A DNA stretch of 64,000 nt from Zhengitettix transpicula (GCA_037074705.1 CM073596.1:26262001-26326000), one strand, 5' to 3'; numbered from the stretch's first letter, positions 49,816 through 62,526 are shown. The notes: generated from the sequence alone by a model not told the origin. Translations and numbers: made by a program.

Positions 49816-50749
49816 TATTTAGACTGATGTCTCACTAACTTTGACTATTCTTTTTACAATATTCTTTTTTGTATTACGAAGTTTTATTCCGTTTTTAATA
49901 TACGAAATATACATTCCTATTGACCACGTTCCGGCCTGAATATTTAACGGTGAAGGGATGCCAAAGGTTTGTTATTTATACAACTGTCCGGGCCGAAGGG
50001 TCAAGGGGTGAATATTCATTTGAAAAATTAATATTGAGGGTTCCGCGAGTATATAAAAAAGCAAGGACCGCGGAATATACGAGTAATAATCTTTCTGTTT
50101 ATTTTTTGTTAATAAACTTTATACTTTTCAGACTCGAGGCCGAGTTATTTATATTATTAGAAATAGTCGGATATTTTTTCTTCATTATTAACATTTGGTG
50201 TTATTTGTCTGTATCAAAACACAACTGATACAGTGTTAAATTTATTTTCCCACCCTCGATGGATCTATCAATATGTTGCGTCTTATAAGGCAGTGATTAT
50301 CCAGGTTGCCATGACAACGTGTCTCTTCCGGCGGCTGAGGTTTGTCTCTGCTTTCTCCGCACTACAAACAATACAAACTCTCCGTTTCTGACAGAATACC
50401 CGACATCAAACTGTATTGACGTCGTTCGCCTTCGGCTGACAACATATTCTATTCCTTCGTATTGCTGCTATCTGATAAAGTCGAAAGACAAGCCTTGAAG
50501 TCCGCCTGATATATTTTCATCATAAGTCTTGAATATGGTGTGACACTTTTCTTTCCTTTCTGCAATAATTAATTAAAAAGCTACTTTCTGCGATTTCATA
50601 TATTTTTCATACCATGGCACTTTATAATCCTGTCGTCCGTATAAGTTTCCTAAGAATGTCATATTTAATAGTAGAATAGTCCCATTAATCCGTCCATAAA
50701 TAATTTTCCTGTCTAAATCAATACTATTCATCTACGTGAATTATTTCTT
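49816..50749. other. non-coding DNA
   Basis: No recognised feature. The 102-codon plus frame at 49920-50228 shows no domain and begins within AT-rich DNA. Confidence 0.4.
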
Positions 50750-51275
50750 AATTTTTCCTTGAAATTATACACAAACAACATCGATAGAAATACTATCAAC
50801 ATCATTGACCCCGAAAAATATTTATTCCACTCAAATATCGGCCCTGATTGCATGTTTAAAAATTTCTACAACCGATCCTGGGGTTAAATGGCCAATTGAA
50901 TGTCATAATTAATCTCAGCGACATCCATAACCCTGGATTTGACTGTAATCTCGGTTGTATTCGCGTTATTTTCTTGTAACCCCCCACTCCTAAGGGTGCT
51001 TCTTTCCCATGCTGTAATTGGTTGAAATTATACTCGGATAACATCGGTAGAAACACTATCAATCCCTTTGACCCCTATAAGTATTCATCCGACTCAAATA
51101 TTGAATTTTTTAGCATGTTTGAATATATCCACCGCCGAACACCCCCGTTCCTGGGGGTGGTAGACGTTCCTCATCGCGACAGTGTTTGTTTCCTGGTGGC
51201 AAAGAATACATGTACGAAATTTTGTGAAACATCCTCCACCAGTGTAGATTTGTATAGGGAACACACAGCTTTATT
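50750..51275 (-). mobile_element. Helitron fragment with reiterated interior
   Basis: On the minus strand this matches the Helitron at 953-1730 through the blocks CACCAGGAAACAAACACTG, the CACCCCCAGGAACGGGGGTG hairpin, GTATTTGAGTCGG-like and AACGCGAATACAACCGAGATT. The block with ATATTTGAGT...GGGGTCAA...GATAGTGTTTCTA then occurs a second time, so the interior has duplicated. The 5' TC end and the 3' CTAG end are absent. Confidence 0.65.
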
Positions 51276-51302
51276 TATTTCATGAAATAAATAAAACAGC
51301 CA

Positions 51303-51795
51303 ACAAGTCAGAAAAATTCAGTAAAATCTGTATTACAAACAAAATAATATAAATTGTGATATAACAATGAATTTGAAAAAAATATATAACTATTGAAAAT
51401 GTAAAAATTTAATTAAAGAATATGAAAATAATATTTTGTTTAATTTGCATTAAATTTTAATCATAAAAATTTTCTAATTTTAATTTATTTATTCTATTGT
51501 AATAAATATCAATTATAGACTTATTGGAATGCTATCGATCTGTAACTAAAGGCAACAAAATTCTTATCCAAGTAAAAATGTTTGTTTCATCTCTATATAT
51601 ATATATATAAATTGTTGTAACACATTTAAATTGAATTATGTGAAGTTTTTTTTTTAAATTTTAGAAGCTTAATTTGACAATAAGAAGATTATATATATTT
51701 TTAATCATTTTCCACTTGATAAAGTCCCCGATGACTAAATGAAACGTTTTGTTTTGTGTTCGTAATGTAGATTATAATGATACTAACTATTTGTC
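51303..51795. mobile_element. inverted-repeat family member, right motif preserved
   Basis: The left end is CAACAAGTCAGAAAAATTC and the block ATCTGTATTACAAACAAAA; the right end, inverted, contains ATCTACATTACGAACACAAAA. The right motif (51715-51746, plus) reads CTTGATAAAGTCCCCG...TGAAACG. The left motif has been lost. The TIR match and AAGTCAG terminus tie it to the elements at 58.4 and 60.6 kb. Confidence 0.45.
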
Positions 51796-54700
51796 TATTT
51801 CATTTATTTAATTTCGGATATAATTTAAAAAATAAGTGAGCCGTAATAACATCAACGATTACGAAGTCATGAGTGTGTCCGATAGGGAGAAACGATCTCA
51901 AATATAAAGGCCGGAAACACAACAGGATAACACGCGAACCTTTACTTTTTTATAGGGAGAATTGATGAGGTTTTTTTGTATGTTTGTGTTGAACCGGAAA
52001 AAGTAAGATACACCCGAACTAACATCGAGCGGAAGGGAACGTTACCGTTTCTGTGTGAGCGTATTTCAGAAAATTTAACCCTGGGGAAAGTTTTTCGTTA
52101 AATTGAATATGCGCGAAAAACTTCTGTTTTTGTTTGGTGAGGTCTGTTGACGTACAAATTTTACAGCATCAAGTACGTTAAAAAATAGTCTCTTAAAATA
52201 ATTATAGATCTTCGTCTCTATTAACCCTTCCTCAACGGAGAGATTGACTTCGTACCTCAATTCATTGAAAGAAATTTTAATCTACCAAAACTATATCCCA
52301 CTTTCCAGACTATTCAGATTTTTTGACTACTATGACATATTAAAAAAGTTCAGAGAACAACAGAACAACAAAAATTAATATTATTTTCCATTCTAGACAC
52401 TAGAATATTTACAAAAATATTCAATCAATATTCAAACATTTATTTTCATCATAAAAAAAACATACATTTATATGCACGAAGATTATGATTGGCTGAAAAA
52501 TATTAGTAAGGTCCAGATCATCACCAATTTTTTGCAGATGTTTCCACGTGGACCATTCCTTTTGTGAGGAAAAATAAATACTTTTAGAAAAGAATAATAC
52601 TAATTTCGATTTCAGAGTAGAGTAGAAAATACCAGTTTAAAACCAACTTACCAAATACGACTCACAGATTGTAGCAACGACAAATACAAAATATATATCA
52701 TTTTAAAAAAATGTCTAAATTTAGAGCAGACATAGAAACGTGCACGAAAATAACAAATAAAATACTAGAAACTAAATTAATAGAATTTACTGGAAGTAAA
52801 TTTGTCTGAGAAAATTTAATTAATAAGAGAATTTATTTATTAAATTCAATAGTTTTTAGATATTATTATGTTTATGAATTATTCTTTGGTTTTATTAAAT
52901 AAAATTATGCTGAACATATCTGCATTAACCTAATTTAAAAATTAATTTTTAAATTAAATTAAGTCCACGGAATTTTCCCAAATAATAATAAAGATACAAC
53001 GACATTATTTCTGTGATATAATAGTCTGAATAGAATATTAAATTGTTTTTATTCTCCTTTTAATATAATTCAGTAACTGCTTAAACCTAACACATCTATC
53101 ATTTTTAATTGCAGTTCTGAATTTCCTTTATCAAAATAACTAGAATATGCCTCTTGTTTTCCTTCTGTAGAGAATAATTTACAACCTTATTTATTTTCAT
53201 AATCCTTTTTTTATCTCTTTAAAAACTCAGCGTGAGCCCATTCCTCTATTTTATTATTCCGATGACTCCCCGGGAGGCTTTTCGTCCCTCTTCCTCCTAA
53301 ACCTCCACCTCTTCACTTATTCCAACATTTTTTCCCCTCCTGAAGTCTGGAAAAGAAATAATCTTCCACGTTTCTTAACTGTACTCATTCAAATAGTAAT
53401 TAGTTGATATTTCATTAATAACTACAAATTAAAGTATTCATTTATTTGTTTTGAATTCTGTCATTTCCTCTTTGCGTGGTTGGTATTCAGCTTTAAATTT
53501 TCAAATGCCACCTAAAGAATTAAAATTTAAATGCTTAAAGATTTCAATGTTTCGCAGCTTTTAAGCGGATATTAAAAATATATTCACATTTTCCTATATT
53601 CCTCGCCTTCCTTTGTCAGAAAAATAATTTTACTTCACTTATATTTTCAACTACCGAACTTCTTCCTTTCGTCTATCGATTTGTTATTCATCCCCTTAAT
53701 TATTTTACCATACATTTTCACAAATTATATTTCCCTATTTCAATTATTTTCTGTATTAGTCTACAAATTTAACTTCATTTTTAACTTGCATGTAGCGTCG
53801 CTTTCCTAGTTCTTATGCAATCCAGGATGGTATACGCCTATTTCTCGAGCTCAACTGAACCAAGTATGTTCTCGTCTGCCTTAATCACAACCGTAAAATA
53901 GAAATGAGTATTCCTTTATTATTATAAAAGTTTGTTTTTAACGAATGGTCGAGGAGCGGAGATAATTACATAAAAAAATGACTGTGATCTGAACCCTGCT
54001 CACATTTTCCAGTCAATCAAAACCTTGCAGCATTTTCAATTCCCCTTTCTCCGACAATATGGTTGCTTCTTTGTGTGGATGTTTTTTTTAAGAATCAGTC
54101 CGTGATTCGTCTAATTGTTAAGTGATTAGGCAGTTTTCATGCGGACGACAGGATGGCGAAGTCTCTTACCCTCGCTAACATTTGTTAATATATTAATAGA
54201 AAATCACAATTTTACACGGTTAACTATTTATCGTGCTACAATGGTCTGCTGTAGAATAAGATGAAGTAAGAGTGCGAGAGAAGATGATAAACAGACGAAT
54301 TGTAATTAAAACTTTTTTTCTTCTCCGTTATCGTTTTTGGTGGTTACCTCATTCTCCGATATTTTAATTGGAACAATTATTATTTCGCTCTGTTACACAC
54401 ATCCAATAAAATACTCTAAAAGCATTTCTACAAACCTAAATCTCTAGTGAATAGGATTAACGAAGGGACGGCAATGTCGAAAAGAAGAAAACGAAACGAA
54501 AAACAACAACAGAGGTAACTGTGAGGTTTCGGTGTAAGGGCGAGCTGTGGAATGAAAATAATGCGTAATAAATATCGAGTACAGTGACGGGAGAAAACGG
54601 AAACGTCAAGGAGGTGAGGCGAACAGGCTAAGAGGGAGAGGGAGGAGGCCAGAACCACTTTGCCCCTTTTATTTCTTTCTTTTGTACAGACACGAACACA

Positions 54701-56166
54701 GCTAACTTCATTGAAAAAAGAAAGCTAACTGTACAGGGCTCATACTGAATTACAGTCTACTCTCTCCGTCTCTCTCTCTCCGTCCGTATCTGTCTTATTT
54801 CAGGTCAGGGGAAGGAGGCAAATATAAGGGGATACGGACGCAGAAGAAGCTATTGATCCGAGTTCCAGAAGACGTACCGCACATTAATTAACAGATAACA
54901 CAAAAGCTCCCATTGTGTGTTAAGGAGAAGCTCCGCCCTTGTGGTTAACACACATGCCTACCTTCCTTAACATCGACACACGCCCACATTCTTTCCATTC
55001 ACCAAAACACGCCGTAAGAAATAACGATATCACTTTCCACCGCCAAAAGAAAATAGGTCACGTTCAGCGTCGACAATTGTAATGACAATTTAAAAGGTTT
55101 TATGTGACTAAAAGAACATTCGGAGCGACTATATTTTTCATAGAAACGCAGATCTAATTCACTACTGTTTTGGGGGAAAAAATCGCTTCGATGAACTCTA
55201 AAACGAATAAAATATCTTTTCTCAATACCATCCATCACTGAAGATGTTCTTTATATAGTCTATCCATTATTAACGCGTAACTGTATTATTTTAGTAGCCA
55301 GGCTCACATTTTTAAGAAATAAATATTGAAATTTTAACAAGTTCAAAACGCACAAACAGAATCAGTTTTAAAAAAAATTCATGTTGTTAATAAAACAAAT
55401 AAAATTGTATAGGCCTGTAAAAATTAATTTGTCGTCTAACATCTTCGTAGTTGTATCGAACCGTATATCAGTTATAAACAAATTGAAATAAATACATTAA
55501 TATTTATATCGTTCTTTATTTGCTACATTTAATTTAATTATTTCGATGTAATTTAGTTTGTATCAATTTTATTTAACATTATAAACACCATATATATACG
55601 TATATTATAGTTATTTATTATTTTGTTATCTACGTTTATCAAATTTATTTATTATTATTTAATTGAAGTTAGCATTATTCCAATATATATCTTATTTACT
55701 TATTTAAAATTCTAATCGGCCTCGTAGCCTAGGAAAATTTATTGCGGGTTTCCATTCCTAGCCTATAATATCTAGTAAAACCACTGTATTTTTAATTAAT
55801 ATATTATACATTTATTTATAATATAAATATTTATATAATATAATAATTCACAAATATATCGTTACTCATAATATATATTATTTCACATTTTCCACATATA
55901 TAAATTTCAATTGAACGTGGATGTATTAAATTTTATTTCCTAACATTTGAAGTAGTTTTCGATTAGTACTTCAAATAAATTCTTTTAAAACACTATAAAA
56001 TTGTTTTTATTTTGACCGATGATCATGGGTTGTACTATATAAATAATAGTCCAATTCGTAATTATAACGTGAAATTAAGGATTTACTGTATTGATCCGGC
56101 AAACGTTTTGACTCTGAATTTAAGAGGATATATTTCAACGTTTAAATCATTATAATAAATTACAAT
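51796..56166. other. AT-rich non-coding DNA
   Basis: About 4.4 kb with no gene. Balanced or CT-rich patches occur at 53.2-53.35 and 54.4-55.1 kb; the first reads as pyrimidine-rich, the second includes GA tracts that yield spurious minus-strand frames. The stretch 54957-55065 has a diverged counterpart at 56938-57055. Confidence 0.45.
54957..55065 (+). repeat. diverged duplicate of 56938-57055
   Basis: Both contain GCCTxCCTT/GCCTCACTAA, CACACGCCCA, CTTTCCATT, an ACC-rich middle and TTCCACCGC(C)AAAA, then TAGGTCACGT/TAGGTTACGT, in the same order over about 110 bp. They may be an old local duplication or two copies of a dispersed repeat. A third weak match (CCCGCAAAAAGATAAC) lies near 57455. 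Confidence 0.4.
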
Positions 56167-56202
56167 AAGTGATAATGTGTGGTATTTATATTATCACTTA
56201 TT
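56167..56202. repeat. small palindrome
   Basis: AATAAGTGATAAT and, inverted, ATTATCACTTATT flank GTGTGGTATTTAT. The right arm TATTTATATTATCAC is shared with 20782 and 29868. It is likely the minimal remnant of an inverted-repeat element. Confidence 0.5.
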
Positions 56203-56487
56203 TTGTCTGTATTTGACTATCTTCTTTAATATAAATTTTTTAGTCAGGCATAATTTTTTTCTTTAAGTATTTGATTCATTGTAATAAATTTTCTCTGCGA
56301 TATTTTAATTATGTATTTATATTTCAAGAAATAAAATGTATTCAGGTTCGTTAAAATGGTTTCATTTGAACCTTAAGAGCTTCCAAAACGGAACGATACG
56401 CCGAGTCAATTTTTATTTCATATTATATTTTTCTGATTTGGTTTGTTTCTAAGTTAAACTATTTATATGAGATGTAATTGTATTTTT

Positions 56488-56545
56488 GGTTAACGGAAGT
56501 GACGTCAAACAGCACGAGCACCAATCAGAAGCCGCCGCGTCAACG
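56488..56545 (+). repeat. dispersed CCAAT-box repeat, copy 2
   Basis: GGTTAACGGAAGTGACGTCA (containing a CRE, TGACGTCA) followed by GCACCAATCAGAAGC and CGTCAACG matches copy 1 at 2829-2900. A CRE and a CCAAT box 15 bp apart resemble a basal promoter module, but no transcript start or ORF follows. Confidence 0.4.
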
Positions 56546-57589
56546 TATGGATTTAAACTTGCTACTTATTAGTATCTCTCGTGGGCTTATTTGATAAGGA
56601 ACGGAAATAAAGATTAATAACTTCCTACTCATACCGTAATATATAGACTGAATAATTGATAATAAAGAGAACACAGAAATTTTCTCTCTTCCACCATAGA
56701 AAAATAATTTATTTTCAACCAGTAAATGAAGTTTAAATTCGGTCGCGCGTAATTTGCAAGCTCACAATTTTTCCTTCTCTAATATTGCTGTTTTATTAAT
56801 ATTCAGTTAATAGTGTTAGTATTTTGTGAAAAAATAGCATATTGTAACTGTTACTGCAATTATATTTCTATATATTCTAAGCTTTATCGATCTTACGCAA
56901 AATAATGAGGATTTGGTGTCTCTCGAATATTCGGCGTGCCTCACTAAGCATCGGCACACGCCCAAATACTTTCCATTTCCACAGGATCACCGTGACAAGA
57001 AAATGGCGAGATCTAATTCCACCGCAAAAACCACCGTGAAATTAGGTTACGTGCTGGTCCGTGCGTAATAAGATACACTCCGCGAAATGATCCTTTAAAA
57101 TCTTTTTACCACGAACTGACATTTACGACCGGCAATAAATAGCGGATACGGAGAATATAAGGCAAGAGGGTCTTCAAACGGCAACGCTGTCAAAATGAAA
57201 CGTAAAATTTTGTTTCGTACAAACAAAATAGGTAGTACATTTAAATTAAGATGTATCCGTTAATAAACGCTTACTAATGACACCAAGTCTAAAACATTAG
57301 GTGATGAATTTTTTGCTAGTAAGATGACGTTATATGACTTTAAAGAATACCTTTGGAAGTACGATTATTCGATAATAACAACCACAGAATTCAATTACCA
57401 ACGTAATAGAACGCACATTGTGAAAATATAATTGATATCACATTTCCCCCACCCCGCAAAAAGATAACACGAGACAATAAAAAATCATAGATATAACCCC
57501 GTTGTATATAAGAATCGCTGCTTCAAGATCCATTTTGTTTATTGTGAAAGTAGGCTCTAACAGCAAATGTATTAATTATAAGTTTATGA
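56546..57589. other. non-coding DNA with duplicate segment
   Basis: Contains 56938-57055, the counterpart of 54957-55065. Otherwise AT-rich without recognised features. Confidence 0.4.
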
Positions 57590-57910
57590 AGCGTTCCAAA
57601 GTTTTGTCATGGCGTTTCCGCGATCACCATCGTCGTCGTCGTCAGGTAGATCTGGTGTGCCGAGACATTCTCCGCTCTATTTTGTAACGATCAAAGGTGT
57701 GGGTTGTTCGGCGTCCAATCGAGTGACCGAACTGCATCTCTTTTCTACGATTCTAGTGATTGTCTGTGTCCTGATGCCGGCTGAGCGTGATGTGATGGCT
57801 GACCACCAACGTCACTGAGCGATATAAACATAGCGGCGAAGTCTCGCCACAAGAGTGTACCTGACGACAGCGATGATGACAATCGCAGAAACGACGTGTT
57901 GACACATTGA
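57590..57910. mobile_element. inverted-repeat element with paired hammerhead-like motifs
   Basis: The right motif (57861-57893, plus) is CTGACGACA, then GCGAT (57870-57874), a 7-base loop, ATCGC (57882-57886), A, GAAACG. The left motif (57613-57646, minus) is CTGACGACGACGACGAT, a 4-base loop, ATCGCGGAAACG. The two are related over about 45 bp in inverted orientation. The stem is unlike GTCCC/GGGAC but remains paired. CTGACGA carries a C in place of T7. Plus-strand frames through it (57502-57818) are by-products. Confidence 0.45.
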
Positions 57911-58404
57911 TGAACCGAGAATAATTTATTTAATGTCGTATGTAATTAATAGCCTAATTAAAATACCGATAAATATCTTGCGAAAATTGTTTTTAATTAT
58001 GTTTTTTAAAATATAATGAAGTTGAATTACAATTTTAATTTATTAACAATTAAATTCCTGAAGGTTTCCTCATCTTTTAAGTAACTATATAAGCGTTCAA
58101 AACCAATAAATTGTTTCTGGCGTATTGGCGATTTAATTCGTTTATGAAAATATTTATATTTAATCGTGTCATTTATCTGAACGATTTAAGAACATAAATG
58201 TTATATTGTGAAAGGGAATGAAAAAAGTTATATTTGTAAAATTTAGTTTTACAAGAAAATAATAGTATATGTATGTTATTCATTTTTGTAAATTGGAATT
58301 AAAAATTCTAATTTAAAAAGAAATTAAAAACAGTTGTCAGTGAACGAAATAAAGCATTAATGTTTCACGTCGTTGCGAAAAATTAAACTGAACGTAAAAT
58401 AAAT
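57911..58404. other. AT-rich DNA between two inverted-repeat elements
   Basis: Nothing else recognised. Confidence 0.5.
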
Positions 58405-58694
58405 AAACAAGTCAGAATAATTTCATTTTAAAACAACTTTATTGAAAATATAAAAATACAAAAGGATACAACGGTTCGACCCAACTTTGTGACCTCATCG
58501 GGTACTATTTTAATATAAAAGAAACAGAAGAAATAAGTTAAATCTATGGAACACAGTTATACCATTAATTTAGGTCTCAATTTTTGTTAATATAGTAGTG
58601 TCTGATGAAGCTCCTGTCGAAACATTCTACTGCTTTATATTTTCACGAGTACTTGGTTAATTTAACTTTATTAAGTTTAAACTACTCTGACTTT
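58405..58694. mobile_element. inverted-repeat element with paired hammerhead-like motifs
   Basis: The left end AAACAAGTCAGAATAATTT and right end ACTACTCTGACTTTT are inverted partners, each followed inwards by an ACTTTATT/ACTTAATAAAG-type block. The left motif (58472-58503, minus) is CCGATGAGGTCAC...GGGTCGAACCG; the right motif (58602-58625, plus) is CTGATGAAGCTCCTGTCGAAAC with a full CTGATGA. The 10-bp word TAAAATAAAT lies directly outside both ends (58395-58404 and 58695-58704), a candidate target-site duplication. Other copies have similar AT-rich left flanks, so this is tentative. It is 290 bp long, with no coding capacity. Confidence 0.55.
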
Positions 58695-58704
58695 TAAAAT
58701 AAAT

Positions 58705-60419
58705 GTATTTAACTGTCGATTATTTTTATTGTTCTCCCCTGTACTTTCCGGACTATGAAAGAATGTACGTATATATTTATATAATCTACTAATGGACAGT
58801 TTGCCCGATGGTGGATGCATCAAATTACAAATTAAATAAAGGAAGTTACAATAAAAGAAAATGGAGTCAATTAATGTCATCATTTTAAAATATGAGTTAG
58901 GTTTAGGAACATTATTTTAACTATAAATGCATGTGAAAACTATAAATTTTTTGAAAAAATTAAAGAAATAATTAATATTGTACCGGCCTGAAAAGAAAAG
59001 TGGAACGAGATCTGAAAATAGAGATTAAATGACTATGTAAGGAGACTACGAATGTTGTCATTTATTTAATATTGAATTAGATTCAGAAGATTCTAGTCCA
59101 AATGTCTATAGTCAGCACAGAGAGAACAAATTCCTGTGATGGATGTTTTATTTGAATATTTATTTTACGTAGTATGACAAAATTAGCTTTTGCTTACGTA
59201 CAGAATTGATTTTAGTGGCAATGAAACCGGAATTTATCAACTGATGAAGTCTGAATGACGTCTCTTTAACTGATCTATTTTAGTACAGTATTTAATTCTC
59301 CAAACTTCAATACTTCCTGACTGTTAAGTTCACTTCGATGCATGGGGACGAGAGTCTGCGGCCACAGATTGATCTGGTCTATTTCCGGCCGATTTTCTCC
59401 CTCGAGATCGTAAGTACTTAAAATTACTTTGACGTCTATACGTACTCGCGTACATATATAGATGGAGATTTTCTTTTGTTTCATAAAGTAAAATATCTTC
59501 ATTTCCGTGTTCCGTATTCGTTAATACGAAATCCAGCGCGAACGCAACGTCCAATTTTTTCCCTCGTAATGAACCGTAATTAATTACATACAACCCAAAG
59601 TAGAGTTTACTGATTCTGTATTTTCGTTTACATGACGCTTGCAAGTATCCGTGACTGAATTTGTTTAATCACCCAGAACGTCGCAAAAGGTCCTGAGGTT
59701 TGTCCAACTAAATAATGCGCAGCCACGCTTTTCATTCTTCGTGTGTTTTATAATTTTTTTAAATTCGACACCCACGGTTACTTTACTGTAAATGCTACGC
59801 CTACGTGCACAGGTTTTAATTTTCAGGTTCATTGCCCCCGATCCACTCCTCAAAAAAAAACTTTGTAATACGAATTTCATTTAATTACAAATCTGTGCAA
59901 TCACTCATCGCGAAATTATAGAAGACGTGTGTTCTTACGCGGAAAAAACGTAATGCCGCTGTGGTGGCTTTTTTTAACTACTGAATGTTCGTGTCCTGTA
60001 TCTATTAAATTCTCCTTCCATTACTTGACGTTAAAGTCGCACCCAGCACATACTGTCGATTTTTTTTCTCCCCCTCAATCTCTCGGTAAATCTAGTGACG
60101 TCGGGACGTGTTTCTAGGCGACAATCGTCCCCATTGAAGTTCAATTCTCGCTGTTATTTTACTTCTCCAGAGAATTAGCATGGAGTTTGGAGTCATTCCA
60201 CGAAGATTTTTTTTTTCGTGAAAATGGCGATAAAACGGAATTGAATAGCGTACCATTACGTCTTTTACCCTTTATGAGGAAGAAATTCAAGCACCCTCTG
60301 TGGAATTAAGTTTCTAAGAAGAGGATATTAGTAGTCTATTTTACGAAGCCGCAGACGTTAATTATATATAAATATATTAAATAAAATAATTACTAACAAT
60401 GAAAAGTGGAAAAAAATTC
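58705..60419. other. non-coding DNA
   Basis: Mostly AT-rich. A degenerate motif CTGATGAAGTCTGAATGACGTC lies at 59241-59262 (plus), perhaps another fragment of the hammerhead-like family. Minus-strand frames at 59.3-59.9 kb have no recognised domain. Confidence 0.4.
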
Positions 60420-60456
60420 AACGCTTCGACCCCACATTGGGGCTTCATCGGGTACT
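60420..60456 (-). ncRNA. hammerhead-like motif with strong middle stem
   Basis: On the minus strand it reads CCCGATGAAGCCCC, loop AATGT, GGGGTCGAAGCG. The stem GCCCC/GGGGT (one wobble) is strong. The catalytic blocks are CCGATGA and GAAGCG, so the consensus is lost at two positions. The outward AT-rich sequence resembles the left ends of the paired elements. No right half is seen. Confidence 0.45.
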
Positions 60457-60615
60457 ATATTAATAAAATCAAAGGAAGGAGACCTACATGAAAATAGAAA
60501 TACGAAAAACCTTATCAAAGCCAAATTTGTATTCAAAAAGGTCATGAGATTCATATATATATAAAAATTAATAATAAAATAATATCTACTTAAATATAAA
60601 ATAAATAAATTGTCC

Positions 60616-60975
60616 ATAAGTCGGGAAAAGTTTAATAAAGCAGTTCATAAAAATATAATTAAACAACGTTTCGTTCTTAATTTAGGAATTTATCTTGTGT
60701 ACATTGGAGTTGCAGTGTTATAAATCATGTTATACATTTCCCAAGTTTTTATAATTAATTACTGCCGAAAAATGTATAATATGTAAAGAAAATTTTGAGT
60801 AAAAGTTCAAAGACATTCTCTTTCTACGCTGCCTGTTGAAACCGGAAAAAAATACATGTAATGTTTACAAATTATTTCTAATACTCCAGATCTGATTTTA
60901 CACCTGATGTAGTTTTGAAACAAGAAAGAAACGTTGCGTGATTATATTTTTATCAGTAGCTATATTCTGACTTAT
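60616..60975. mobile_element. inverted-repeat element with paired hammerhead-like motifs
   Basis: The ends are ATAAGTCGGGAAAAGT and, inverted, ATATTCTGACTTAT, with a shared inner block AAAAATATAAT(T/C)A(A/C)...CAACGTT on both sides. The left motif (60666-60696, minus) reads AAGATAAATTCC...GAACGAAACG; the right motif (60903-60935, plus) reads CTGATGTAGTTTTG...AAAGAAACG. The interior shares TTCAAAGACATTCTCTTTCTAC with the element at 48 kb. At 360 bp it defines the family's full length well. Confidence 0.55.
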
Positions 60976-62489
60976 TTAGTTAGTTAGTTACTAATTAAGG
61001 AGTTGGTCTCGTACAGTATTTTTTTCCTTTATTATTCATCTCTCGATTTGTCTCAATTGTCTTATTACGTCTAATTGGATCGATTTCTGAGGATATATTT
61101 TTTTTATTATTCAGCGAATCGTTGCATCCTCCCAACATACGTTACATAGTGAAGGAACTCTCTTTTCTGTTCCTTTTTTTTGCTAACTGCGCCATTGTTG
61201 TCATAAACTTTATCCTTCCGCGTTGAAGCTGTTAAACTCCAAAATTAACAGTTTCATTACTCTCAGTAACCGGCTTTTTAATGAGCGGCTGAATATACTA
61301 GCAGAGGGACATGTATTTCTTACCGATTTTTCACCTCCACGTAACCGAGATTGATTAGCTGAAAGGAGCACAGGAATTTCCTTTTCCTTCTATTTCATCT
61401 CGGTATGATCCGTACTCGTTATAATTTATGCTTACTGCTAAATCATTTTTAATAAGAGTAGGTTGTCTATGCCGACGATATTATTCGTCAGACTTTTTCT
61501 CTCCTCATAACGTAGATTACTTAACCAATTTAAATTGACGTCTGTTATTTGGTACCTCCCCCCTCCTTTCCCCGTTCTGTAATTAATTATAATTAAGTGC
61601 TGCTGTCTTTCAAATTACTTAGCGCTAGCGAGGACTGGCGCCTACGTTTGATTTTCGTCGAAATCGTAGAAATGAAACGATATTGATTGACTTGAGTATT
61701 CGTTCGGTGTTTCCCTGTAAATTACGTAATGTTACTTTGACACTGTGCGTGATAAATTCCAACGATCCTTTTTCTTTCTACAGTAAAAATAAGGTTAGCT
61801 TATTAATCAACGAGCGGCAAACCATGCTCAGCAGTCGTTGTAATTATTTACGTCACGTCACTTCGTTGATTATAATATATGTATTTTTCGGAGGCATTGT
61901 CAAAATAAAATAAAAATATTATTATTCCAGTATTGTCGCAGGACGAATTCTTGGTTAACGACGAGTGTTCATTCTATAACAGAACTCTACGTAATACTAC
62001 TTGGCGCCTACGACAGTTTTTACTTAATTTTTACCGTACGATTTAAAATCGCGGTGACAAACGAACGAAAAATTTTGATTTTCGTAATAGAATTAATTAA
62101 ACACGGACACTTTTCGTTTTATTAGTTATTTTATTTTTTGACGGTTTTTGCCTTTCATCGTATAGTAAAATTACCTAATAAACAATTCCGCTGTTACCCT
62201 CGGAGCGCGTGTTGACTGCACCAGTTGTAATTTAATATTTTCTTTAAAATTAAAGTGACGTGATTGTGGCATATCATTCAGGAGAAGCTTCTTTTACTTG
62301 CCGTTTACATGGAGGTCAATTTTCTTCAGTTTTTCCCACCTCCTCGTAAACGTAGTAACAGAAGCGAGATTTTAGCGATCGTAGTACACATTTCCCGTGA
62401 AGAGCGTAGTACAGCTCTTTACCGGGACGCGGAATATTTTCTATGACGAAGGTGGCAGCCCTGAGCGATTGTAGAGTATCGTGACTTAC
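60976..62489. other. proposed 5' part of intron 1 (minus-strand gene)
   Basis: This lies directly downstream of the splice donor at 62489 on the minus strand. It shows no repeats I recognise, and from about 61.1 kb it has a more even composition than the surrounding DNA, as regulatory first-intron DNA often has. No alternative exon or second exon was supportable. Confidence 0.35.
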
Positions 62490-62526
62490 CTGCAATGGCG
62501 AGGACGAGCAGTATCCATAAATCCAT
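62490..62526 (-). CDS. first coding exon, signal peptide (partial gene)
   Basis: An ATG at 62526 (context GTGATGG) opens MDLWILLVLAIA followed by the first base of the next codon, then the sequence meets GCAG|GTAAGT, a near-perfect splice donor (intron starts at 62489). Twelve residues with a hydrophobic LLVLAIA core are a textbook signal peptide start, so the product would be secreted or a membrane receptor. The intron is phase 1, as is common after signal-peptide exons of extracellular multidomain proteins. Two upstream ATGs (62531, 62536) hit TGA at once. A GC-rich region lies upstream. No downstream exon was found, so family and function are unknown. No symbol can be given. Confidence 0.55.
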
